NCBI GenBank assembly: GCA_030429605.1
Contig: JAUIEV010000004.1
Span: 62,001 to 126,000, forward strand
Direction: 5' to 3'
DNA: 64,000 nucleotides
From: Chlamydiia bacterium
GTDB lineage: Bacteria; Chlamydiota; Chlamydiia; Chlamydiales; Simkaniaceae
Shown: positions 8,981 through 16,143 of the stretch, piece after piece
How the letters are laid out: every line of letters starts with the position of its first letter
How positions within the stretch are numbered: the first letter of the stretch is position 1
Translations under genes and position numbers: made by a program
The notes under the pieces: generated by a model
What the model saw: the letters and a program-made list of their open reading frames with translations, nothing else
Database searches by the model: none
Told to the model about the DNA's origin: nothing

Positions 8981-9427
8981 GTGATTTTTCTTAATTTGAA
9001 ATATATATTATTAATAAATTTAGTTCCGGTAATTATGTTTGCGAAAGATAATTGTATTTTTTGCCAAATGGCAGAAAAAAAGAAAGAAGTGGAAATTGTT
9101 GCTCAGTTTGAACACTGTTTTGTTATCAAGGACCAATATCCAGTTTCCCCAGGGCATTTGCTTATTATTCCCTATCAACACACTGAAAATTGGTTCACAT
9201 CCGATAACGCAGTGAAGGAAGAGATTATTCGTGTGCTAGATAAGATGAAAAAGCTCGTAGATGATGAATACCATCCAGATGGATATAATATAGGGATGAA
9301 CTGTGGACAAGTTGCAGGCCAGACGGTGATGCATCTTCATGTCCATCTCATACCTCGCTTTGAAGGAGACATGGATAATCCAAAGGGTGGTGTTAGAGGG
9401 GTCATACCCTCTAAACAAAAGTACTGA
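8981..9427 (+). CDS. HIT-family (histidine triad) nucleotide hydrolase
   Basis: The HIT signature is complete: GQTVMHLHVHLIPR, with the H-x-H-x-H triad. NCIFCQMAEKK near the start is the usual N-terminal motif, and YPVSPGHLLIIPYQHTENW is the central strand. Such proteins hydrolyse AMP-linked substrates or dinucleoside polyphosphates. The start is uncertain. GTG at 8981 has AGGA 9 bases upstream and would add a hydrophobic 18-residue leader, whereas ATG at 9035 (MFAKDNCIFC) gives the standard family length but has a poor binding site. It lies between the two copies of the hemolysin III/GNAT module and is itself single copy. Confidence 0.88.
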   Translation: MIFLNLKYILLINLVPVIMFAKDNCIFCQMAEKKKEVEIVAQFEHCFVIKDQYPVSPGHLLIIPYQHTENWFTSDNAVKEEIIRVLDKMKKLVDDEYHPDGYNIGMNCGQVAGQTVMHLHVHLIPRFEGDMDNPKGGVRGVIPSKQKY

Positions 9428-9471
9428 TGGGCAAATGCAATCCAGTCAAAAGTTCGAAGTGTTCCCAGTAA

Positions 9472-9681
9472 CTGGAGTCTTTTGGCGATAACGGCCCTCT
9501 TTTTAATCCCGCCGTATTAATTATACTGTCAGGATTAAAAAGAGGGCCGTTCTCATCCAAAAAATAACGTGTCGTCTATAGGCTAGATTTTAACTTATTG
9601 GCCGATTGACTCGCTACTTCTCAGAATTTAATCTGCTTTCCTAACATTTCAGAATTTGTTCTCCTCGCTATAGAATTAGAT
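9472..9681 (+). repeat. Direct repeat unit A, copy 2
   Basis: Second copy of the block that begins at the tRNA-Asn 3' end. The match begins with GGAGTCTTTTGGCGATAACG. Just upstream, 9450-9470 contains AGTTCGAAGTGTTCCCAG, which could be a badly decayed tRNA T-arm. The 9428-9799 stretch has no gene. It holds this repeat, and after 9690 it joins directly to the hemolysin III leader without the kinase-gene segment found in copy 1. Confidence 0.85.
9487..9554 (+). repeat. 23-bp-arm palindrome, copy 2 (one mismatch)
   Basis: The left arm at 9487-9509 and right arm at 9532-9554 match copy 1 exactly, except that the right arm ends GTTCTC instead of GTTATC, leaving one mismatch in the stem. The 22-base loop is the same as in copy 1. 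Confidence 0.85.
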
Positions 9682-9690
9682 CACTAGGAG

Positions 9691-11108
9691 CCTGAGTACA
9701 TGTTGAATACATCTTCGAAATTACGAACAAATTTTTTCTGAGTAAAAAGAATTGTATGCTTCTTCTTGTTGATAATGCTCGTTTGTAGATAATGAATGCA
9801 TGCTAAGAAAAAATGAAGAAGAATGTGTCATTCCACAGACGCAGAATGAAGAGATTGCAAATGCAGTAACCCATGGGTTTGGTTTTTTAATCAGTCTTTT
9901 CGGCTGTGTTTATCTTGTTCAAATGAGTAGGGCTGCAGAGAGTCCGTTGTATTTGGCGTGCGCTCTTTTTTACGGGATTTCTCTGATCGCAACCTACACG
10001 ACTTCGACTGTATATCATCTTGCTCGGAGTAGGGTGAAAGAGGTATTTCGTAGATTAGATCATGCATCTATTTTCTTGTTGATAGCTGGAACGTACATGC
10101 CAATTTCTTTGCTTGTGCTCAAGGGTAGAGTCGGGTGGACTCTTTTCGGTATCGAATGTTCCTTTGCAATGATTGGAATCACTTTTAAAGCCATCTTCGG
10201 GCATAAGCATGCAGTTCTGTCAGGAATTGTGTATATGGTGATGGGGTGGATGGCGATTTTTGCGATCAAGCCTCTAGTACTGTCTCTTCCGTTTCATGCT
10301 CTTGTCTGGCTTTTTAGTGGGGGCGTTTTCTATACCCTTGGTTTTGTTTTTTTTGCCTTAGACCAAAGGTTTCACTACTTCCATGCAATCTGGCATGTTT
10401 TTGTGCTTGCTGGTAGTTTTGCACACTTTTATCTTCTCTCGGCGTTTGTCTTTACCCTGTAAAACACCTATTTGATTTGTCTCAATTAGACATGTCTTTT
10501 GCCTTGTTTTACATCCTTAAATGTATTTTCTATATAAACCATTCGTATGGTATTTTCAGTTCCTTTTCACATAGGAGCAAAGCCAATGCATTTTAAGCAT
10601 GTAACAACGGAAGATGTACCTTTGTTAAAGAAATGGTTTAAACAAGGATATATTGCTGAATATTGGTATGGCAAGGGATTGCAAAATACTTATGACTCCA
10701 TTGATAAGTTTACAAATGGAGAAGCATGTATTTTTACACTTTGGATTGCCTATGATGAAACGACACCTTTCGGCTTTCTAATGACCTCATATGCAACAAA
10801 AGAAGATGCATTTTATGTAAAACATTTGCCAGAAGGTACCAAAGCTATTACGTTAGATCTTCTTATTGGAAATACTGATTATTTAGGGAAAGGACTCAGC
10901 CATGTGATGATTCAGCAGCTACTCCTACAAAAATACTCAGATATTGACTTTGTATTTATCGACCCAGGTATTACAAATGAGAAAGCTATCCATGTCTATA
11001 AAAAGGCAGGTTTTACTCCAATTGATGAATTTGATCCTCCTTGGAACCCTGGCTGTAACTGTCTGCTTATGCGTCTTTCAATGAACGAGCTACGCTACTC
11101 AAGTCATG
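9691..11108 (+). repeat. Direct repeat unit B, copy 2
   Basis: Second copy of the hemolysin III + GNAT module; see the unit at 7521. The left junction is 9682-9690 (CACTAGGAG), where copy 1 instead has the 1.3 kb kinase segment. Confidence 0.9.
9800..10462 (+). CDS. Hemolysin III / YqfA family membrane protein, copy 2
   Basis: The 220-residue product is identical to the one at 7630-8292, and I saw no nucleotide difference across the gene, although the upstream leader differs at several bases (for example GAAATTACG against GAAGTTGCG, and AATGCATG against AAAGCATG). Same motifs and topology as copy 1. Higher identity inside the gene than in its own leader, or in the following acetyltransferase gene, points to recent gene conversion. 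Confidence 0.9.
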   Translation: MLRKNEEECVIPQTQNEEIANAVTHGFGFLISLFGCVYLVQMSRAAESPLYLACALFYGISLIATYTTSTVYHLARSRVKEVFRRLDHASIFLLIAGTYMPISLLVLKGRVGWTLFGIECSFAMIGITFKAIFGHKHAVLSGIVYMVMGWMAIFAIKPLVLSLPFHALVWLFSGGVFYTLGFVFFALDQRFHYFHAIWHVFVLAGSFAHFYLLSAFVFTL

Positions 11109-11119
11109 CGAAATACTGA
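10586..11119 (+). CDS. GNAT acetyltransferase, AAC(6')-like, copy 2
   Basis: 177 residues from the ATG at 10586, which has the same AGGAG-bearing leader as copy 1. It differs from copy 1 at only a few internal residues (WYGK for WYGE, DETTPFG for DKATPFG, LPEGTK for LLEGTK, GFTPID for GFIPID) and in the last seven or eight residues. About half or more of the nucleotide changes are synonymous, and the acetyl-CoA loop and the DPGITNEKAIHVYKKAGF motif are intact, so both copies look functional. Confidence 0.8.
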   Translation: MHFKHVTTEDVPLLKKWFKQGYIAEYWYGKGLQNTYDSIDKFTNGEACIFTLWIAYDETTPFGFLMTSYATKEDAFYVKHLPEGTKAITLDLLIGNTDYLGKGLSHVMIQQLLLQKYSDIDFVFIDPGITNEKAIHVYKKAGFTPIDEFDPPWNPGCNCLLMRLSMNELRYSSHAKY

Positions 11120-11219
11120 TAGGTAGATGAATTTCATTTGTCTGAGTCCCTAATAGAGTTTTTCTGTTCATTTTTATGAAAGCTTCAGAGCTCCACTTCA
11201 CCTTAAATGGAGCTGCTTG

Positions 11220-12107
11220 CTACCCTGGGATATGGTTCTCCTCAAATAGGGACCGCATTTCTGCGACAGATAGGTCGGGGTCGGCTCGGTAAATTGCGAG
11301 AAGGTCAGCTAAGCAAGCGTCATAAGAATCAGAATCTGTGACTGAGAGCGTTTCAAGGTACTCATTTGATAATTTTGTTGCTTTATGTGATGGGCCAAGA
11401 ATTTCTTCTAGGACTGTGCGTAGTGCAAAAGCATAGCTGATCACGTATTTCATTTCTTCCACTTCTTGGAGTTCTGGTGCCTTTGCAAGTTTTGAAATCC
11501 AAAAAATTTGGTCTGTAAGGAACTCACCAAATGTCCTTTTTTTGTAGATTTGTAGTGCAGCAAAGCTAGCTTCTAGGAACTTTGGTGTTGAGTATAGGAA
11601 GGGCATCAATGTTTTTTCTATGTTTTTATGCATTCTTACCGGCATAAGGTATTCTCGATCGTATTCACGGAATGCATTTAGGACATCGAGATATGTGTCA
11701 ACAACTCTTGCTACTGTTTCAGGGTTTCTTTCGAAACACATTCCAGCAAAGAGACATGGATGGTACTCGTCTGCATCTACGTCTTGTTTAGCCATAAGGA
11801 GTAATACTTCTCCAGCTTCTTTGTATTTTTCTTCCGCTTTTTCTGGAAAATGCTTTTCAAGAGTGCTTGCCTCATTAATAAGATCGATCCAAAGATTCCA
11901 CTCCTCATATGTATCAAAAGTAAGTGATCCATAGTAATTTGTTTGAGTAGTAATAGATGTTACCATATTTATGTCCATTAATCGGGTAGTTAAATTACGG
12001 ATTATTTTACCAAATATATAGAATAAATCATCTTTTAAATATTTTTTTGTTTTAATTAAAACATTTATAAACGAAAGTTGTGTAATGTGCCTTATTGAAT
12101 AAGGCAA
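11220..12107 (-). CDS. Hypothetical helical protein
   Basis: I do not recognise this protein. It is up to 295 residues, mostly helical and acidic, with no membrane segment and no signal peptide. The first 43 residues look unlike the rest (hydrophobic, basic, AT-rich) and have no ribosome binding site; starts at 11978 (MDINMVTSITTQ) or 11966 (MVTSITTQTNYYGSL), giving about 250 residues, are more likely. The body contains the TPR-like stretch EKHFPEKAEEKYKEAGEVLLL. It is surrounded by accessory genes, so an effector is possible but not supported by a domain. Confidence 0.6.
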   Translation of the reverse strand: MPYSIRHITQLSFINVLIKTKKYLKDDLFYIFGKIIRNLTTRLMDINMVTSITTQTNYYGSLTFDTYEEWNLWIDLINEASTLEKHFPEKAEEKYKEAGEVLLLMAKQDVDADEYHPCLFAGMCFERNPETVARVVDTYLDVLNAFREYDREYLMPVRMHKNIEKTLMPFLYSTPKFLEASFAALQIYKKRTFGEFLTDQIFWISKLAKAPELQEVEEMKYVISYAFALRTVLEEILGPSHKATKLSNEYLETLSVTDSDSYDACLADLLAIYRADPDLSVAEMRSLFEENHIPG

Positions 12108-12355
12108 GAGTTCCGAAGGCTATATCTAGTGAATATGGGAATCTTAATTTATTGAAGGAGCACTATGAAAGCTTTAATGACCAAGACAACTTTTCGATGA
12201 TTAGATTTCTCAAGAAGTACCATCCTGTAATGTATTCTACCTTTTGGAAAGGCAATTAACAGGAACCTCGCCATAAAGCTAGGCTGAAGTATGGTGCAAG
12301 GACATCTTCTTATAAAGATGAGAAGTATTTTCTCACATTAAGGGTGTTCCTGTGA
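12086..12355 (+). pseudogene. Decayed coding remnant of unknown family
   Basis: One forward frame reads as protein-like sequence (SEYGNLNLLKEHYESFND, then FLKKYHPVMYSTFWKGN). It hits TAA at 12257-12259 and continues in the same frame as RHKARLKYGARTSSYKDEKY to TGA at 12353. Absence of a start codon with a binding site, the in-frame stop and short length suggest the debris of a longer gene. The family was not recognised; a transposase fragment is one possibility. Confidence 0.3.
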
Positions 12356-12572
12356 TAGCCATGACTACACCAGCTATAATTTCAGGTGATGCTAAAGCTA
12401 TATGAGAGAATGTGTATGCCGTCAATGTAGCAACGCCAGCAGCTAAGAGAATTATTCCAGCTACTAGTGCAATTTTTTTTAGTAAACCCTTGTTTTCACT
12501 GACGAACTGTGAAACATGATTTATGGATTGTTGGATAAACCCTGTACTGGTAGAGGTTGTACTAACTGACAT
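12333..12572 (-). CDS. Small Inc-like protein with a two-helix membrane hairpin
   Basis: 79 residues. The Ser/Thr-rich N-terminus (SVSTTSTSTGF) has no Sec signal peptide. Two hydrophobic helices (about 33-55 and 64-78) are separated by a loop of some 8 residues, SHIALASPE. This bilobed hydrophobic domain with a short turn is the defining feature of chlamydial inclusion-membrane (Inc) proteins, which are secreted by type III secretion and inserted in the vacuole membrane. Inc proteins have little sequence conservation, so the call rests on topology. Alternatively it is an ordinary small membrane protein. Confidence 0.55.
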   Translation of the reverse strand: MSVSTTSTSTGFIQQSINHVSQFVSENKGLLKKIALVAGIILLAAGVATLTAYTFSHIALASPEIIAGVVMAITGTPLM

Positions 12573-12788
12573 AATAATTCTCCGAATTTATTTTATATTC
12601 ATAATAATAGCATACTAAAATTGTGTTTTTTTTGTAATAAAAAGAAATGCTTTAACTTTTATATTTTTTCATACAAATAATCGAATTCATGACAGTTACG
12701 CTTTTTTCGAGTAAGTCAATTACGTAAAGATTTAATAGACTGTAAATCAGTTCTTTGAGAAACTCTTCGCTCTCACAATGGAGGGTGT

Positions 12789-13262
12789 ATGGCGTCCGCA
12801 ATAAATAGACCTGTCTTCGTAACTTGTCTTTCAGTATTTGATTCTTTTACTCAGGCTGTCGAGGCGAGAGAGCTGGGAGAGAGGAAAGACATTCTTTTGG
12901 AAAGAAGGATAGATGAAATCAGGAAAGATTTCGAAGAGTGTGTATCAGAGTTTTATAGAAAAAAGCATGAGTTAGAAGGCGCTTCTTGCCGGCCTGCTGC
13001 ATGTGCAACATCGTTAGAGGCTGTTATCAAGGCTGCAAATATAGTGACGCTTGAAAAAATGTATGATCCTTCTCTTTTAAAAGAATACAACAAAGCTGAA
13101 AAAGAGTTTGAAAAGTGTATGCGAGAACAACCTGAGGCCTGGAAGTATTTAGCTTGTGTAGATAGATGTAGAGATGTTCCTAGTGATTATGTTCCTTTTC
13201 CTTCGTTGCATTCTGCACGGTGTTTTGAAGAATGTACCGAGGCAGTGTATCCTCGTCACTAG
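12789..13262 (+). CDS. Hypothetical cysteine-containing helical protein
   Basis: 157 residues with a very strong ribosome binding site (GGAGGGTG just before the ATG), so it is almost certainly translated. Not recognised. It is charged and helical with many Cys residues, several in pairs four residues apart (CxxxC) in the C-terminal third (CVDRCRDVP, then CFEECTEAVYP). No signal peptide or transmembrane segment is visible, so disulfides would need a secreted or late-stage oxidised location. An unidentified effector or structural protein is possible. Confidence 0.65.
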   Translation: MASAINRPVFVTCLSVFDSFTQAVEARELGERKDILLERRIDEIRKDFEECVSEFYRKKHELEGASCRPAACATSLEAVIKAANIVTLEKMYDPSLLKEYNKAEKEFEKCMREQPEAWKYLACVDRCRDVPSDYVPFPSLHSARCFEECTEAVYPRH

Positions 13263-13290
13263 GTTAGATAAACGGTGTTGATCATTCAAA

Positions 13291-13407
13291 TTATTGATCA
13301 ATACGTGTTGCTTTGAAGGTGTTCCATGATCTCTCTACTTCTTGGTTGAGACGGGCTCTATCAGCATCGATTGATTGCAATTCTCGATCTTTGAGTGTTG
13401 TCATCAT
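13291..13407 (-). CDS. Possible 38-residue small protein
   Basis: A minus-strand frame in the 285-base gap between 13262 and 13549. It starts with tandem ATG codons at 13407, has AAAGGA 11 to 12 bases upstream, and stops at 13291. The product (MMTTLKDRELQSIDADRARL, then NQEVERSWNTFKATRIDQ) is a charged, uniformly helical peptide with heptad-like spacing, unlike random AT-rich intergenic translation. The function is unknown. It could also be a remnant of a longer gene. Confidence 0.4.
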   Translation of the reverse strand: MMTTLKDRELQSIDADRARLNQEVERSWNTFKATRIDQ

Positions 13408-13548
13408 CCGCAATTCATTCCTTTAAATGAAATTCCTTCACTCTATATTTTTTTTTAGATATACCATCATATCCAGGTCCTTATAGTAGAGCTTTATTTA
13501 AATTCTTTGAAGGCCGGTAAATATTTAAATCTAAGAAAGGTCATTTTT

Positions 13549-14124
13549 ATGAAACGAATGTTAGTTTTTTTGCTTATGATTACAAGCTTTTTTTCTTTTG
13601 CTGATGCTCCTCCTAAAGATAAGCGATTCAAGAGAGACTCTTATGTACAGGCGCTTATCAAGCCAGGTGATATTGGTGCAGAAATTGGTGTGTTTGGAGG
13701 AGTTTTTGCATATCATGTCCTCCTTCAAAGAGACCCTGCGAAATTATATCTTATTGATCCATGGATAGCATATAAAAGTAATACGCAGGAGAAAATGGAT
13801 GAACGCTTCTCAAACGTTTGTCGATATTTTGAACCGTATGAAAACGTTGAAATTATAAGAAGTAGATCAGAAGATGTAGCGCATATGTTTCCAGATGAAT
13901 ATTTTGATTACGTCTACATAGATGGAGAGCATTCATATGATGCTGTCACTCGTGACCTTACACATTACTTTTCTAAAGTGAAAGTGAATGGGTATTTAAT
14001 TGGCGATGACTATGGATGGACCGGTATAAAGCCAGCAGTTCAGGATTTTCTATCAAAACATAAAAAAGAGTGTATTTTCCTCTCTCCTGGAGCTGGTCAA
14101 TATGCGATACAAAAAATTAAATAA
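13549..14124 (+). CDS. SAM-dependent methyltransferase (Methyltransf_24-like) with signal peptide
   Basis: The start is placed at 13549 (191 residues), with AAAGG 8 bases upstream. Residues 1-20 (MKRMLVFLLMITSFFSFADA) form a textbook Sec signal peptide ending in ADA. The rest is a class I methyltransferase: motif I GAEIGVFGG (43-51), LYLIDPW after strand 2, and DYVYIDGEHSYD (120-131), as in the macrocin O-methyltransferase/cephalosporin hydroxylase group. A signal peptide on a SAM enzyme is odd, because SAM is cytosolic. It is convergent with the beta-propeller gene at 14134, only 9 bases away. The related pair at 15459 and 16144 repeats this methyltransferase/propeller combination. Confidence 0.8.
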   Translation: MKRMLVFLLMITSFFSFADAPPKDKRFKRDSYVQALIKPGDIGAEIGVFGGVFAYHVLLQRDPAKLYLIDPWIAYKSNTQEKMDERFSNVCRYFEPYENVEIIRSRSEDVAHMFPDEYFDYVYIDGEHSYDAVTRDLTHYFSKVKVNGYLIGDDYGWTGIKPAVQDFLSKHKKECIFLSPGAGQYAIQKIK

Positions 14125-14133
14125 AGAAATATT

Positions 14134-15324
14134 TTACACTGTTTTTAAGAAGTGCTCATTTGTTGCAGAGTCGACAGTGAGTGCTTTTTGGGGTGCAATT
14201 CGCTTGAGGCTTGAAAAGAGCATTTTTTTATCTATTGTAATAATTTTGATGAATGAATCGTTTTCTCCGCAAGAAACTGTTATGAGCTCTCTGTTGTTTC
14301 GCTTTTCATAGACTATTCCTGTTGGATAAATGACTCGAACTTTTGGATTCGCTAGTCGGTCGTGCGACGAGTGGTAGATATTGTTGAAGAGAATAGGGTG
14401 AGGGGATATGCCGGTTATTTGGAAGGGGAATGTCGAAGCAAAAGTGTAGGCTCCCATTACATACCAAATAATACCTTTTTCATCTTTGAATGAACTATGA
14501 AAGAAAGAAAGGTATTCACCGTCAACAAGAATTGCTGGAGTTCCACCTCTCATTTTCCCCCATTTCTCTGGCCACAGTGACTTATGTGGAAATATTTTTG
14601 TTTGGATAAGATTATTTTTCTGCGGGTCTGGAAGCTCAAAAATTACTTGCGGATCAAGTGAGTAGAGGAAAAAAATCTGTTCTCCAAAAGAGAAGGGGGT
14701 CCAGTTTTTTTCCATTTGGTTGCTTTGTGTTCGAAATGGAGTGGTATATTTAAGTTGTGATGACCTTGAATCAAGTTCTGCAATGCAGATAGTACGTTCC
14801 TGTGCGACCTCAGGATAGATGTCATTATATACAAGAAATTGACGTCCTAAATGCGTAAAGCATCTCGCGTCTTCAGAAAATGTACTCTTTGTATCAATTC
14901 TTCGAAAACTTTCATACATTGGCTCAAAGTCAGGCGTGAGATTAATACATCCTAGATGGGAAAGAGGTGTCTCAGCTGTATCTTTTTGCGTATTATATCG
15001 GAAAAAGACGTCGTACCCTTTGTTTGAGGAAACAATAGAAGCAACGTGTGGTGTTCCAACAGGTGGGAGAGAGAGTTGTTTTACTGAAAGAACAAGGCCA
15101 GTTTGATCAGCAAATGGGATTGAAGTAAGAGAGGGGGGAAGTACATGATTTCGGCTTATTTTTTCTGTTAGAAGATGTAATGAATGTAAGAGGTTTTCTT
15201 GACTGTGGAGAATATGGAGTGTTTTTTTATCGGCTTTTTTGACCTGTTTTTTAAGGTTTCGGAAGTACAGAAAAAGAAAGAAAAGAAGGGAGAGATAAAA
15301 AAAAGAAATGAGTGTGATAAACAT
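14134..15324 (-). CDS. Membrane-anchored beta-propeller, GH130-like glycosidase/phosphorylase fold
   Basis: 396 residues. An N-terminal hydrophobic segment (about 3-21) is followed by FRNLKKQVKKADKK, so it is an anchored protein with the body probably outside the cytoplasm. The body reads as a five-bladed propeller: FSEDARCF, LVYNDIYPE, KNWTPFSF, KMRGGTPAILVDGEYLSFFHSS (RGGTPA at 259-264) and RVIYPTGIVYE ... VSCGENDSFIKIIT. These match the general plan of GH130/GH43-type propellers acting on mannosides or other sugars. The catalytic Asp of GH130 is not obvious to me, so activity is uncertain. Paralogue of the gene at 16144. Confidence 0.6.
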   Translation of the reverse strand: MFITLISFFYLSLLFFLFLYFRNLKKQVKKADKKTLHILHSQENLLHSLHLLTEKISRNHVLPPSLTSIPFADQTGLVLSVKQLSLPPVGTPHVASIVSSNKGYDVFFRYNTQKDTAETPLSHLGCINLTPDFEPMYESFRRIDTKSTFSEDARCFTHLGRQFLVYNDIYPEVAQERTICIAELDSRSSQLKYTTPFRTQSNQMEKNWTPFSFGEQIFFLYSLDPQVIFELPDPQKNNLIQTKIFPHKSLWPEKWGKMRGGTPAILVDGEYLSFFHSSFKDEKGIIWYVMGAYTFASTFPFQITGISPHPILFNNIYHSSHDRLANPKVRVIYPTGIVYEKRNNRELITVSCGENDSFIKIITIDKKMLFSSLKRIAPQKALTVDSATNEHFLKTV

Positions 15325-15400
15325 ATAAACCGGAATCTTTCTGTAGGGATTTTATTGTCTGCAATGTGAGAAAATAAAAAAAGGAAAATCTGGAATAATG

Positions 15401-15438
15401 AAAGCCTACCCAAGTAGTTATGTGCTTGAATAGGCTTT
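15401..15438 (-). terminator. Hairpin terminator of the minus-strand glycan operon
   Basis: Arms at 15401-15414 (AAAGCCTACCCAAG) and 15425-15438 (CTTGAATAGGCTTT) pair at 12 of 14 positions around a 10-base loop. It lies 20 bases after the methyltransferase stop at 15459, separating the four-gene minus-strand operon from the downstream propeller gene. Confidence 0.6.
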
Positions 15439-15458
15439 AATGTATATCGGGAGTATAC

Positions 15459-16133
15459 CTACCGAACAACTTTAAAGAGAAGGTATTCAGTAGTAGATCG
15501 CTGTTCGTCTTTTTCACAATACTCGCTGAGGTATTCCCAAGCTTTTCTTGTTGTTGGCCAATTTGCGTCATCGAACCAAATGTACCCGCCTTTTTTCACT
15601 TTAGGTAGGTACATTTTTGCGTCTTGTAAAGCAACTTCCTCTGTATGATTTCCGTCGATGTGAAGGATGTCAATTGATTTATTTCGGAAAGTTTGTAGGG
15701 CTTCTCGTCCTGACATTCTCATGACGACTGTGTGCTGGTTAAGGTTGTATTTGTCCAGAAGAGCAATAAAATCCTGGTATATTGTATCTAGATTGATCTT
15801 GCTCCACCAGTCGTAATTTGGATTTTGTGGAGTATATCCTTCAAGGCAGTCAGCATTTTCCCAAGGGTCAATTGCATAAACTTTTCCTTTCTTCAAAAAT
15901 TTCAACGTGCATGCTGTTGGAAAGAGAGAGGATCCTCCGAAAACTCCTACTTCAACACAAGTTGTAGGTTTTGTTTCATAAATGAGATCCATCATTTTTT
16001 TCGCTTTCTCTTGCTTACACCAGCCTGGAACTGTTGATTGGATTGAAAGCACTTTTTTTTGGTACAGATTCCAATTTGTTTTTGCAAACAGTGATGAAGT
16101 TATGCAGAGCAGTAGCGCTATTTTTTTTATCAT
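15459..16133 (-). CDS. SAM-dependent methyltransferase (Methyltransf_24-like) with signal peptide, paralogue
   Basis: 224 residues. The signal peptide MIKKIALLLCITSSLFA (cleavage after about residue 17) is followed by a class I methyltransferase domain: EVGVFGGSS (61-69), KVYAIDPW (84-91), ILHIDGNHTEE (156-166) and GGYIWFDDANW. It is last in the minus-strand operon, 10 bases after the beta-propeller gene, and is followed by a hairpin terminator. The sequence is related to but clearly diverged from the 13549 protein. The likely role is methylation of a sugar; the acceptor and cell compartment are unknown. Confidence 0.8.
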   Translation of the reverse strand: MIKKIALLLCITSSLFAKTNWNLYQKKVLSIQSTVPGWCKQEKAKKMMDLIYETKPTTCVEVGVFGGSSLFPTACTLKFLKKGKVYAIDPWENADCLEGYTPQNPNYDWWSKINLDTIYQDFIALLDKYNLNQHTVVMRMSGREALQTFRNKSIDILHIDGNHTEEVALQDAKMYLPKVKKGGYIWFDDANWPTTRKAWEYLSEYCEKDEQRSTTEYLLFKVVR

Positions 16134-16143
16134 GTATTACCTC

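Noticed and set aside
5893-11119. Classical integrative genomic island at tRNA-Asn
   Set aside because: No integrase gene and only a few bases of tRNA sequence at the second boundary; a local duplication explains the data as well.
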